From contig CALKPL010000019.1 in the NCBI GenBank assembly GCA_937991645.1, positions 39,771 to 103,770 of the forward strand: a stretch of 64,000 nt of DNA, given 5' to 3'. Position numbers and translations under genes: made by a program. The notes beneath the pieces were generated by a model. That model was not told where the DNA came from and ran no database searches. It was given only the letters and a program-made list of their open reading frames with translations. Shown one piece after another: positions 7,265 through 15,029 of the stretch. The stretch is from UMGS1783 sp900555065 (lineage in GTDB: Bacteria; Bacillota; Clostridia; Oscillospirales; UMGS1783). The stretch's first letter is position 1, and every line of letters starts with the position of its first letter.

Positions 7265-8158
7265 ATGAAACGGAAACACACGCTTGTGATAATTCTGCTG
7301 CTTTTGTGCGCGTTTGCGCTTATGTTCCAGCTATCGGGGCTTGCGGAGGCGGGCAATTTCGCGGGCGATTCCGACTTCGGCGGCGGCGACTGGGGCGGCA
7401 GCGATTTCGGCGGCGGCGACTGGGACAGCGACTGGGGCGGCTCCGGCGGCGGCAGCGGCGGGTTCGGTTCGGCCATATTCGGCGTCGCAGTGATCATATT
7501 TATCCTGATTATGGTGTTCAGCAAAAAGAAGGGCGGCGGTGTTTCCGGCGGCCGGACCACGGTGTCCGCTCCCGCGCGGCAGTACCGGAGCATGCAGGAG
7601 TATAAGACGCTGGACCCGAATTTCTCCGAGGCTGTTTTCTGTGAGAAGATCGGGAATCTGTATGTCATGATGCAAAACCTCTGGCAGGAGAAGAACTGGG
7701 AGCCCATGCGCGCGCATATGACGGATGACCTGTACAACCAGTTCGCCCGCCAGCTCGACGCGTATATCCGCAACAAGCAGACCAACCATGTCGACCGGAT
7801 CGCGGTTCTGTCCGTCCAGCCGCTCGGCTTTTATCAGGACGACCGCAACGACTCTGTCGTCGTGCAGGTCCAGGCCCGTATCTGCGACTATGTGACCGAC
7901 GATGCGACCGGCAAGCTGATCCGCGGCAGCCAGACCAAAGAGCTGTTTATGACCTATGAGTGGACGATGATCCGCACCAAGGGCATGCAGACCGGCGCCG
8001 CCGACGGCGTCACGACCTATAGCTGCCCCAACTGCGGCGCGCCGATGGATCTGACCTACTCCGCCAAGTGCGAATACTGCGGTTCGGTTGCGAACAACTC
8101 GAAATACGACTGGGTGATCGCCCAGATCCGCGGAATTTCCCAGCGCAGCGGCTCGTAA
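7265..8158 (+). CDS. Exported/membrane Tim44-like domain protein with zinc ribbon
   Basis: 297 residues from ATG 7265, preceded by GACGGGAGG. A signal peptide or anchor (KRKHTLVIILLLLCAFALMF) is followed by a Gly/Asp/Trp repeat region (FGGGDWGGSDFGGGDWDSDW) and a second transmembrane helix (AIFGVAVIIFILIMVF). Residues from about 100 to 245 resemble the Tim44-like fold (NLYVMMQNLWQEKNWEPMRAHM... VVVQVQARICDYV). A C-terminal zinc ribbon (CPNCGAPMDLTYSAKCEYCG) follows. The Tim44-like and ribbon parts should face the cytoplasm if both hydrophobic segments span the membrane. Function is unknown; protein binding at the membrane is an inference. Confidence 0.72.
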   Translation: MKRKHTLVIILLLLCAFALMFQLSGLAEAGNFAGDSDFGGGDWGGSDFGGGDWDSDWGGSGGGSGGFGSAIFGVAVIIFILIMVFSKKKGGGVSGGRTTVSAPARQYRSMQEYKTLDPNFSEAVFCEKIGNLYVMMQNLWQEKNWEPMRAHMTDDLYNQFARQLDAYIRNKQTNHVDRIAVLSVQPLGFYQDDRNDSVVVQVQARICDYVTDDATGKLIRGSQTKELFMTYEWTMIRTKGMQTGAADGVTTYSCPNCGAPMDLTYSAKCEYCGSVANNSKYDWVIAQIRGISQRSGS

Positions 8159-8232
8159 AACGATTGCAAGGGTGCAAAAATTTTTCGAATCACAATTTGC
8201 GGTAAAATAACACATTTCCGTAAAAAATGTAG

Positions 8233-8425
8233 TATAATAGATTCTGCCGGGAGAGTCCGCCGCGCGCGGCCATCCCGTGCAAAGGGCGGGGAAACGAATA
8301 CGGCGGCCCGCCGTATCCCGAACCCGCGCGGCCTTGCCGCCGCTGCGGGCCGTCTGCTGATTTTGTTATATCAGGGGATTTTAAATAAAGAGGGGCGCAA
8401 AGAAATTTTCTTTGCGCCCCTCTTT
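8233..8425 (+). ncRNA. Possible small structured RNA
   Basis: A consensus -10 TATAAT (8233-8238), with no good -35, is followed by about 150 bases without a coding frame but with strong pairing potential, including ATACGGCGG/CCGCCGTAT. The stretch ends in a strong hairpin at 8387-8425. It could also be merely the 3' untranslated region of the upstream gene. Confidence 0.25.
8387..8425. terminator. Bidirectional terminator between convergent genes
   Basis: Perfect 19-base arms (8387-8405 and 8407-8425) separated by one base, with A and T runs at both ends. It separates the plus-strand Tim44-like gene from the minus-strand membrane protein. Confidence 0.88.
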
Positions 8426-8441
8426 ACGTTTGTCTGTGCAT

Positions 8442-9374
8442 TCAGTTCGCACCGCTCCCATTCGGCCCGTTCGCAGTTGGCGGCGCGGCCCCGCCGTCTC
8501 GCGCGGCGCCGTCCGCGCCCTGCGCCGCCGGTACGGGCGGCTCGTCACTGGTCTTGATCCAGCGCAGCATGAGCTTGTTTGCGATTTTGCCCCGGCCCTC
8601 GCTCTTCACATAGAAGTATCCGAGCATGGAGAATACGGCCGCGCCCGCAAAATTGACCAGCAGATCCTTCATCGTGTCGATCAGCCCGATATCGATATAG
8701 CCGTTCCACTCCTCGCCGTTGACGACGATGCTCTCAATCGGTTTTGTGACGGCGCTGTTGCGCCCGTCGGGGTTGAACATCACGGAGGAGATCTCGTGGA
8801 TAACGGTATCCTTCTGCATGTCCGTCTTAAAGATCATATCCGAGCCATACTCGTAGAATTCCCACACGACCCCGATGGTCATGGAGAAGCAAAAGGCGAA
8901 CACGGCTACGAAGAAGGGCGAGAGGGTGAGCGAAAACCGCTCGCTGCGGTTGAGTATGTCGATCAGGGCCAGGCCGATCGCCGCGCACAGGAATCCATTG
9001 GTGGTGTGCAGTAGAGTGTCCCAGTGCGGCACATTGATATAGTATTCGCGGATTTCGCCCATAATCTCTGCTGCAAAGATGAAAAACAGCACGATAATCT
9101 CCAGCAGGTCCGGCACGTCGATCTTGATCCGTTTTTCGACAAAGGAGGGGATCATAAACAGCACCAGGGTAAAGGCGCACATAAATACGTTGCCGTAGTC
9201 GTGGTTGAAGAACTGCGCGATCATGACGAGGATCACGATCAGCCGAAGAATGAAGTATGTCAAAAACAGCACCTTGCTTTTTTTGTACTGTTCGCGTATG
9301 TTGTCCCAAAATCCTTTTCGCCGCTGCGCTCTGCGTTCTTTACGCTGGGCTTTTGTCAGCTTTTCGCCTTTCAT
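8442..9374 (-). CDS. Polytopic membrane protein, YjdF/DUF2238-like
   Basis: 310 residues from ATG 9374, which has GGGGAG upstream; the longer frame to 9431 has no such site. A basic N-terminus (KLTKAQRKERRAQRRK) is followed by about seven hydrophobic helices. Conserved-looking polar motifs inside the membrane region are HWDTLLHTTNGF and GVVWEFYEYGSDM, which resemble the YjdF/DUF2238 membrane family. The C-terminus is a Pro/Ala-rich tail. Function is unknown. Convergent with the Tim44-like gene. Confidence 0.65.
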   Translation of the reverse strand: MKGEKLTKAQRKERRAQRRKGFWDNIREQYKKSKVLFLTYFILRLIVILVMIAQFFNHDYGNVFMCAFTLVLFMIPSFVEKRIKIDVPDLLEIIVLFFIFAAEIMGEIREYYINVPHWDTLLHTTNGFLCAAIGLALIDILNRSERFSLTLSPFFVAVFAFCFSMTIGVVWEFYEYGSDMIFKTDMQKDTVIHEISSVMFNPDGRNSAVTKPIESIVVNGEEWNGYIDIGLIDTMKDLLVNFAGAAVFSMLGYFYVKSEGRGKIANKLMLRWIKTSDEPPVPAAQGADGAARDGGAAPPTANGPNGSGAN

Positions 9375-9402
9375 ATATACTCCCCTTTTATATAATAAAT
9401 AA

Positions 9403-9431
9403 ATATTACCATAGATTTTAGGCGCATGCAA
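9403..9431 (-). promoter_or_regulatory. Predicted promoter of the YjdF-like gene
   Basis: On the minus strand, TTGCAT (9431-9426), a 17-base spacer and TAATAT (9408-9403), 29 bases before the ATG. Confidence 0.65.
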
Positions 9432-9496
9432 TGCTTAATATTGTTGACGCATATAATCCTTTATACGTTCAGTTGAAAAGAACCTGCGTCCCGCTA

Positions 9497-9554
9497 TTGA
9501 CATGGGGGTGGGATAAAGGTATAATAGTTAAGCGCTTAACAGTGAGGCGCTTAA
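9497..9554 (+). promoter_or_regulatory. Consensus promoter with palindromic operator for the MarR/ABC operon
   Basis: A perfect consensus promoter: TTGACA (9497-9502), 17 bases, TATAAT (9520-9525). Immediately after it lies the 14-base perfect palindrome GTTAAGCGCTTAAC (9527-9540), and its GCGCTTAA core recurs at 9547-9554. A repressor bound here would block the start site; the MarR protein encoded next is the natural candidate. Confidence 0.9.
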
Positions 9555-9590
9555 TTATTATTATGTGCACGAACGGAAAGGATGTAGGCA

Positions 9591-10094
9591 ATGGAAGCGG
9601 TGCGCAAAAGAATTACATGCAGGCTGGAGCGTATCGTCATGCTGCGGCGAATCCGGCTGCACCGCGAAATTCTGGCGGACAGCGCTGGCGGCGCAGGTCT
9701 GCACGCCGGCTGGTTCCCGGCGCTCGAATACATCATCCGCCATGACGGCTGCGCGCAGAAGGAGCTGGCGGCGCAGTTTCACGTCACGCCCGCATCGGTG
9801 GCGCTGACGACAAAGCGGATGCAGCGGTCCGGGCTGATCGTCAAGAACTCTGACGACCGGAACCTGCGCCTGAACCGCCTATCGGCGACGGAAAAGGGCC
9901 GCCGTCTTGCCGCCGCCTTCCGCGAGGCTTTTTCAGAGATAGACAGCCGGGTCTACGCCGGGCTGACAGAGGCTGAGCTGGAGACGCTGGACCGGCTCCT
10001 GCAGAAGGTGCTGGCAAACCTGGCAGTGAGCGAAGTCGAAGCGCCCGCGCCGCCGGGCGGCGGTAAATATGACGGGGACCGGATTGGAGAGTAG
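9591..10094 (+). CDS. MarR-family transcriptional regulator
   Basis: 167 residues. The winged-helix region runs from about residue 45: GCAQKELAAQFHVTPASVALTTKRMQRSGLI is helix-turn-helix plus recognition helix, and the wing carries NSDDRNLRLNRLSATEKG, with the typical MarR D-x-R wing motif. A helical dimerisation end follows. It precedes two ABC exporter halves and follows a palindromic operator, so it most likely represses its own operon and responds to a compound exported by the transporter. Confidence 0.93.
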   Translation: MEAVRKRITCRLERIVMLRRIRLHREILADSAGGAGLHAGWFPALEYIIRHDGCAQKELAAQFHVTPASVALTTKRMQRSGLIVKNSDDRNLRLNRLSATEKGRRLAAAFREAFSEIDSRVYAGLTEAELETLDRLLQKVLANLAVSEVEAPAPPGGGKYDGDRIGE

Positions 10095-10096
10095 AT

Positions 10097-11830
10097 ATGA
10101 TACGTAAAATTATGTCCTATGTAAAGCAGTACAAGAAGGAGTCGATCATCGCGCCTGTCGCCATGGTCGGCGAAGTCGGCATGGAAGTCGCCATCCCTTT
10201 TGTCATGTCGAAAATGATCGACGTGGGGATCAACGGTACGGGCGGCACGCCCTATATCATAAAAATGGGCCTGCTCATGACGGGTATGGCGATATTCTCG
10301 CTCCTTTGCGGGGCCTTGAGCGCGAAGTATGCGGCCGTGGCGAGCACAGGCCTTGCCGCCAATCTGCGCGAGGGGATGTTCAACAAGGTGCAGGCCTTTT
10401 CATTTTCTAATACCGACCGTTTCAGCACCTCGTCGCTTATCACCCGCCTGACGACCGACGTCAACAACACGCAGATGGCCTATCAGATGTTTATCCGCAT
10501 GATGGTGCGCGCGCCCTTTATGTTCATTATGGCGCTGATTATGGCCATCTCCATCAACGCGCCGCTGTCCGTTGTGTTTGCCGTCGTCATCCCGATTCTT
10601 CTGCTCTGTATCGGGTTCATTTCGAGCAGGGCGTTTCCATACTTCCAGCAAATGTTCAGGAAATACGACAAAATGAACGCATCGGTTCAGGAGAATCTGA
10701 CCGGTATCCGGATTGTCAAGGCATTTGTCCGCGAAGAGTATGAGGACAAAAAATTCAGGGACGCCGCGGTCGACGTGTACGAGACTTCCATGAAAGCCGA
10801 ACGGCTGACAGTCTGGATGATGCCGCTGATGCAGCTGTGCATGTACGGCTGTATGATCGCAGTGGCCTGGTTTGGCGCGGGCGACATCATCGCCGGCCGG
10901 ATGCTCACCGGCGAACTGATGAGCTTTATCAGCTACGTCACCCAGATCCTCTCGTCGCTGATGATGGTCGCTATGGTCTACGTCATGTTTATCATGTCCC
11001 GCGCGTCGATGAACCGCATCGTCGAAGTGCTCGATGAAAAGATCGACATCACCGACGACGGGGCCGACCCCGCCCTTGAAGTGGCGGACGGCAGCGTTGT
11101 GTTCGACCATGTCAGCTTCAGCTACGGCGGCGGGGCTGCCGGCAAGCCGGTGCTGGAGGATATTCAGCTGTCTATCCGCTCGGGCGAAAAGATAGGGATC
11201 CTGGGCGGCACCGGCTCCGCGAAGACGACGCTCGTCCAGCTCATAGCGCGCCTGTACGACGTGCAGAGCGGCCGGGTCCTCGTCGGCGGGCGGGACGTGC
11301 GCGACTATAAGCTCGATACGCTGCGCAACGCGGTTGCCATGGTGCTGCAGAAGAACGTCCTGTTCTCCGGCACCATAGCGGAAAACCTGCGCTGGGGCAA
11401 TGAACACGCAACCCAGTCCGAGCTGGAAGCGGCCTGCAGGCAGGCCCAGGCGCACGACTTCATCATGTCTTTCCCGGACGGATATGAGACGATGCTCGAA
11501 CAGGGTGGCGTCAACCTGTCCGGCGGCCAGAAGCAGCGCATCTGTATTGCGCGCGCCCTTTTGAAAAATCCAAAAGTCATTATTCTGGACGACAGCACAA
11601 GCGCCGTCGACACCGCGACCGACAGCAAGATCCAGCAGGCGTTCCGAGAACACCTGTCCGATACGACGACTATCATCATCGCGCAGCGCGTCGCCTCTGT
11701 CAGCGATGCGGACCGTATCATCGTCTTAAGCGACGGCCGGATCGACGCGGTCGGCACCCATGCCGAACTGCTCGAGACAAACGAGATTTACAGAGAAGTA
11801 TACGAGTCCCAGAGAAAGGGGGTGGCGTAA
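10097..11830 (+). CDS. Heterodimeric ABC exporter subunit with degenerate ATPase site
   Basis: 577 residues: six-helix exporter membrane domain (about 1-315) followed by the nucleotide-binding domain. Walker A reads GGTGSAKTTL, a Ser-Ala variant common in this subfamily, the signature is LSGGQKQR, and Walker B ends LDDSTSAVD, with Asp replacing the catalytic Glu. This is typical of one half of heterodimeric exporters of the BmrC/BmrD or LmrC/LmrD kind, where one ATP site is degenerate. The start is 2 bases after the MarR stop and the partner follows immediately. Likely exports drugs, lipids or peptides; substrate not readable. Confidence 0.93.
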   Translation: MIRKIMSYVKQYKKESIIAPVAMVGEVGMEVAIPFVMSKMIDVGINGTGGTPYIIKMGLLMTGMAIFSLLCGALSAKYAAVASTGLAANLREGMFNKVQAFSFSNTDRFSTSSLITRLTTDVNNTQMAYQMFIRMMVRAPFMFIMALIMAISINAPLSVVFAVVIPILLLCIGFISSRAFPYFQQMFRKYDKMNASVQENLTGIRIVKAFVREEYEDKKFRDAAVDVYETSMKAERLTVWMMPLMQLCMYGCMIAVAWFGAGDIIAGRMLTGELMSFISYVTQILSSLMMVAMVYVMFIMSRASMNRIVEVLDEKIDITDDGADPALEVADGSVVFDHVSFSYGGGAAGKPVLEDIQLSIRSGEKIGILGGTGSAKTTLVQLIARLYDVQSGRVLVGGRDVRDYKLDTLRNAVAMVLQKNVLFSGTIAENLRWGNEHATQSELEAACRQAQAHDFIMSFPDGYETMLEQGGVNLSGGQKQRICIARALLKNPKVIILDDSTSAVDTATDSKIQQAFREHLSDTTTIIIAQRVASVSDADRIIVLSDGRIDAVGTHAELLETNEIYREVYESQRKGVA

Positions 11831-11831
11831 T

Positions 11832-13718
11832 ATGCCGCCGAGACAAAACATGCGCGCGCCGGTCAAGCCCAAGGACACGCGGAAGACCCTGCGCCGGATC
11901 CTGCAATATATGGCGGGGAGCAAGTGGAAGCTGGTCCTCGTCGGCCTGTTCATCCTGCTCAGCGCGGGCGCGACCATTGCGGGCACCTACTTTCTCAAGC
12001 CCGTAATCGACGAATACATCGTCCCCTTTGTGGGCGCGGGCGAGGCCGACATGTCCGGCTTTGTGCGAATGCTGGTCATTATGAGCGGTATTTTCCTGAT
12101 CGGTATCGGCTCCGCCTATCTCTACAACCGCATTATGGTCGGCGTGACCAACGGCACCCTGCTCAAGATCCGCACCGACCTGTTTACCCATATGCAGACC
12201 CTGCCTATCCGGTACTTTGACACCAATACCCACGGCGACCTGATGAGCCGCTATACCAACGACACCGACACCCTGCGCCAGATGATCAGCCAAAGCCTGC
12301 CGCAGTTGTTCTCTTCGCTGCTGAACGTGGCCGGCATCTTTGTGCTCATGCTGGTGCTCAGCCCGCTGCTGACACTGATCGTGGTCGCCACCCTGGGCCT
12401 GACCTTTTTTGCGATTAGCCGCGTCGGCAAGCGCAGCGCCGCCTATTTCCGCCGCCAGCAGTCGGAAGTCGGCCGGCTCAACGGGTATATAGAGGAGATG
12501 ATCGAGGGGCAGAAGGTGGTCAAGGTATTCTGCCATGAACCGCAGATCAACGCCCAGTTCGCGGGCATCAACGAGCACTGGCGCGACGCGGCCTGCGGCG
12601 CGCACACATACGCGAACATTCTCATGCCCATTATCAACAATATCGCCTATATCCAGTACGCCCTGGTCGCCATTGCGGGTTCGGTCATGGCCGTCGGCGG
12701 CATGATCGGAATCGGTTCCATCGCCTCATTTTTGCAGTGTACCCGCTCTTTCTCCATGCCCATTACGCAGATGTCGCAGCAGGTCAATTCCATCCTCATG
12801 GCCCTTGCGGGCGCGGAGCGCATTTTCGAGATGATCGACGAGCCTTCCGAGACGGACGGCGGCTACGTCACCCTTGTCAACGCAAAATTTGACGAAGACG
12901 GGAACCTCACGGAAACGCCGGAGCGCACGGGCGTCTGGGCCTGGAAGCATCCGCACGCGGACGGTACGCTCACCTATACCCAGGTGCGCGGCGACGTCAC
13001 GCTCGACCATGTGACTTTCGGCTACGAAGCGGGCAAGCCCGTCCTGCACGATATCTCGCTTTATGCCAAGCCCGGCCAGAAAATTGCGTTCGTGGGTTCG
13101 ACAGGCGCGGGCAAGACGACCATTACCAACCTGCTCAACCGGTTTTACGACGTGCCGGACGGCAAAATCCGCTTTGACGGCATCAATATCAACAAGATTA
13201 AAAAGGCCGACCTGCGCCGCTGTCTGGCCATGGTGCTGCAGGACGTGCATCTGTTCACCGGCACCGTCAGCGACAATATCCGCTACGGCAACCTCAGCGC
13301 CACCGACGAACAGGTCGTCGCCGCCGCAAAACTCGCGGGCGCCGACTTCTTTATCAGCCACCTGCCGGACGGCTACGACACCATGGTCACCGCGGACGGC
13401 GCAAACCTCAGTCAGGGCCAGCGCCAGCTGCTCGCCATTGCGCGCGCGGCAGTGGCCGACCCGCCCGTGCTGATTCTCGACGAAGCGACAAGTTCTATCG
13501 ACACCCGTACTGAAGCGCTGATTGAAAAGGGGATGGACACCCTCATGCAGGGCCGCACCGTCTTTGTCATCGCCCACCGCCTGTCCACCGTCCGCGCCTC
13601 GAACGCCATTATGGTGCTCGAACACGGCGAAATCATCGAGCGCGGCGATCACGACGAGTTGCTGGCGCAGAAAGGCAAGTACTATCAGCTCTATACAGGC
13701 ATGTTTGAACTCGAATAA
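11832..13718 (+). CDS. Heterodimeric ABC exporter subunit with canonical ATPase site
   Basis: 628 residues from ATG 11832, preceded by AAAGGGGGTGG at the end of the previous gene. Membrane domain about 30-340, then an insert of about 60 residues (from SETDGGYVTLVNAKF) before the nucleotide-binding domain, which is usual for this subfamily. Walker A GSTGAGKTT, signature LSQGQRQ, Walker B LILDEATSSID with the catalytic Glu, so it complements the degenerate partner. The two subunits should assemble as one exporter under MarR control. Confidence 0.93.
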   Translation: MPPRQNMRAPVKPKDTRKTLRRILQYMAGSKWKLVLVGLFILLSAGATIAGTYFLKPVIDEYIVPFVGAGEADMSGFVRMLVIMSGIFLIGIGSAYLYNRIMVGVTNGTLLKIRTDLFTHMQTLPIRYFDTNTHGDLMSRYTNDTDTLRQMISQSLPQLFSSLLNVAGIFVLMLVLSPLLTLIVVATLGLTFFAISRVGKRSAAYFRRQQSEVGRLNGYIEEMIEGQKVVKVFCHEPQINAQFAGINEHWRDAACGAHTYANILMPIINNIAYIQYALVAIAGSVMAVGGMIGIGSIASFLQCTRSFSMPITQMSQQVNSILMALAGAERIFEMIDEPSETDGGYVTLVNAKFDEDGNLTETPERTGVWAWKHPHADGTLTYTQVRGDVTLDHVTFGYEAGKPVLHDISLYAKPGQKIAFVGSTGAGKTTITNLLNRFYDVPDGKIRFDGININKIKKADLRRCLAMVLQDVHLFTGTVSDNIRYGNLSATDEQVVAAAKLAGADFFISHLPDGYDTMVTADGANLSQGQRQLLAIARAAVADPPVLILDEATSSIDTRTEALIEKGMDTLMQGRTVFVIAHRLSTVRASNAIMVLEHGEIIERGDHDELLAQKGKYYQLYTGMFELE

Positions 13719-13774
13719 ATCGGCCCGCCGCGCATGTATGGGGCAGATAGCCCTGCGGACTTCGCTATGCACAG

Positions 13775-13812
13775 AAAGCCGCTGCGAACAAAAAACTGTT
13801 CGCAGCGGCTTT
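13775..13812 (+). terminator. Terminator of the MarR/ABC operon
   Basis: 16-base perfect arms AAAGCCGCTGCGAACA / TGTTCGCAGCGGCTTT around a 6-base loop, 56 bases after the exporter stop. The T run is short. Confidence 0.8.
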
Positions 13813-14298
13813 AAGCTGCACAGGCGGCAAAAGCTGCAGCCTGTTTTTGCATGAATAAGGCCTGCGTTACGGCTCTTGCCCGGTATGGCGCGTATGCGAA
13901 GAGTTCCCAGCGCAAAGCGGGCCCGTAGGACCGGGAAGCACTCGCCGCCTTCGGCGTGCCGCTCGCCCCTGCGGCGCTGCGTGCCGGACACGGCGTTTTC
14001 CGGAAGGCCTCCGCCGGGGGCGGCGGCGCCCGCGGGATACGGGCCTGCGCCGCGCCCTGGCCTGCGCCGCGCATCCGGCCGGCGTCTGTGGGCGCGCGGT
14101 TTGGACGGCAAGTCTTCTTTCCTGCGGACATTCCTTGCGTACCATGCGCTGTTTTGGGAATCAGTAAAAAAATTCCGGTACGGGGTAGTATTGGACGCAT
14201 ATATGTGGTAGAATAACACAAACAAACAAATTGCGTAGCCGCGGGACGGCGCGTCGAACGGCGGCGGCAAGGGTCTGAAAAAAACGGAGGATTGACAA
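13813..14298 (+). other. GC-rich spacer without a recognisable gene
   Basis: About 13870-14100 is extremely GC-rich (repeated GCGCC, CCGGC words), with Arg/Ala/Pro-rich open frames in several phases but no ribosome binding site or domain. AT-rich sequence at 14160-14225 probably holds the promoter of the next gene. Confidence 0.6.
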
Positions 14299-14790
14299 TT
14301 GCAGGCGATTATCGAATGGTTTACAGAAGCCGGGCTCGGCAGAGTGCTGGCTACGCTCGGCATGGCTATGGTCCCGGTCGTCGAATTGCGCGGCGCGATT
14401 CCGTTCGGCGTAGCGCTCGGCCTGTCCCACTGGTCCGCGTTTCTTATCTCGGTTATCGGCAATATTGTGCCGGTCCCCTTTATCATTTTATTTATCCGCA
14501 AGATCTTCGCCTGGATGAAGAAAAAGAGCCCTCGCCTGGCGGATATAGCGGAGCGCTTTGAGCGAAAGGCGCATTTGCAGTCGGACAAGGTTCAGAAGTA
14601 CAAATGGTTTGGGCTTATGATATTCGTCGCCATCCCGCTGCCCGGTACGGGCGCGTGGACGGGCGCGCTGATTGCGGCGCTGCTTGATATGCGCGTCAAG
14701 TACGCTTTGCCGTCGATCGCGCTCGGCGTGCTCATTGCCGGTTTCCTGATTACGGGCCTCACGTACGGTTTCACATCTATTTTCGTTTAG
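14299..14790 (+). CDS. Small multidrug export family membrane protein (COG2426-like)
   Basis: 163 residues starting at TTG 14299, with ACGGAGG 8 bases upstream. Hallmarks are VPVVELRGAIPFGVALGLSHW near the N-terminus and FVAIPLPGTGAWTGALIAALL in the middle, each a re-entrant or helical motif with conserved Pro/Gly, typical of this family. Four to five membrane segments. The family name comes from an early annotation; transport activity is unproven. Monocistronic, closed by the terminator at 14836. Confidence 0.88.
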   Translation: MQAIIEWFTEAGLGRVLATLGMAMVPVVELRGAIPFGVALGLSHWSAFLISVIGNIVPVPFIILFIRKIFAWMKKKSPRLADIAERFERKAHLQSDKVQKYKWFGLMIFVAIPLPGTGAWTGALIAALLDMRVKYALPSIALGVLIAGFLITGLTYGFTSIFV

Positions 14791-14835
14791 CGGGCGTGCC
14801 GAAAACCCGGCCCTCATTGAAAAAAGACATATACG

Positions 14836-14874
14836 GCGGAAGGCGTATCCAATGATACGCCTTCCGCTTTTTTT
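14836..14874 (+). terminator. Intrinsic terminator
   Basis: 14-base arms GCGGAAGGCGTATC / GATACGCCTTCCGC, 4-base loop, followed by T7. Closes the COG2426-like gene. Confidence 0.93.
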
Positions 14875-14982
14875 GCCGGCCCGGTTCGGCGTTTTGTTTC
14901 ATTTAGAACGCCGGGCCGGGGCGCGCGTCGGTTTTGGGGATGACTTTCAATTCCGCTCAGTTTCTGCGGCAAATCCGCCGAT

Positions 14983-15017
14983 AAAAAGCGCGCCGGCTCC
15001 CAACGGGGGCCGGCGCG
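14983..15017 (-). terminator. Terminator of the GLUG-repeat surface protein gene
   Basis: Arms CGCGCCGGC / GCCGGCGCG (14989-14997, 15009-15017). On the minus strand the hairpin is followed by a T5 run. It lies 13 bases beyond the stop codon. Confidence 0.8.
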
Positions 15018-15029
15018 GCGGAGCGCGGC

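Noticed and set aside
6963..7268. Small hydrophobic open frame before the Tim44-like gene
   Set aside because: No Shine-Dalgarno, hydrophobic then Arg-rich text, and it overlaps the promoter and start of the next gene.
11520..11620. Degenerate Walker B (Asp for Glu) of the first ABC exporter half read as an inactivating mutation
   Set aside because: This is the normal state of one subunit in heterodimeric exporters; the partner has a canonical site.
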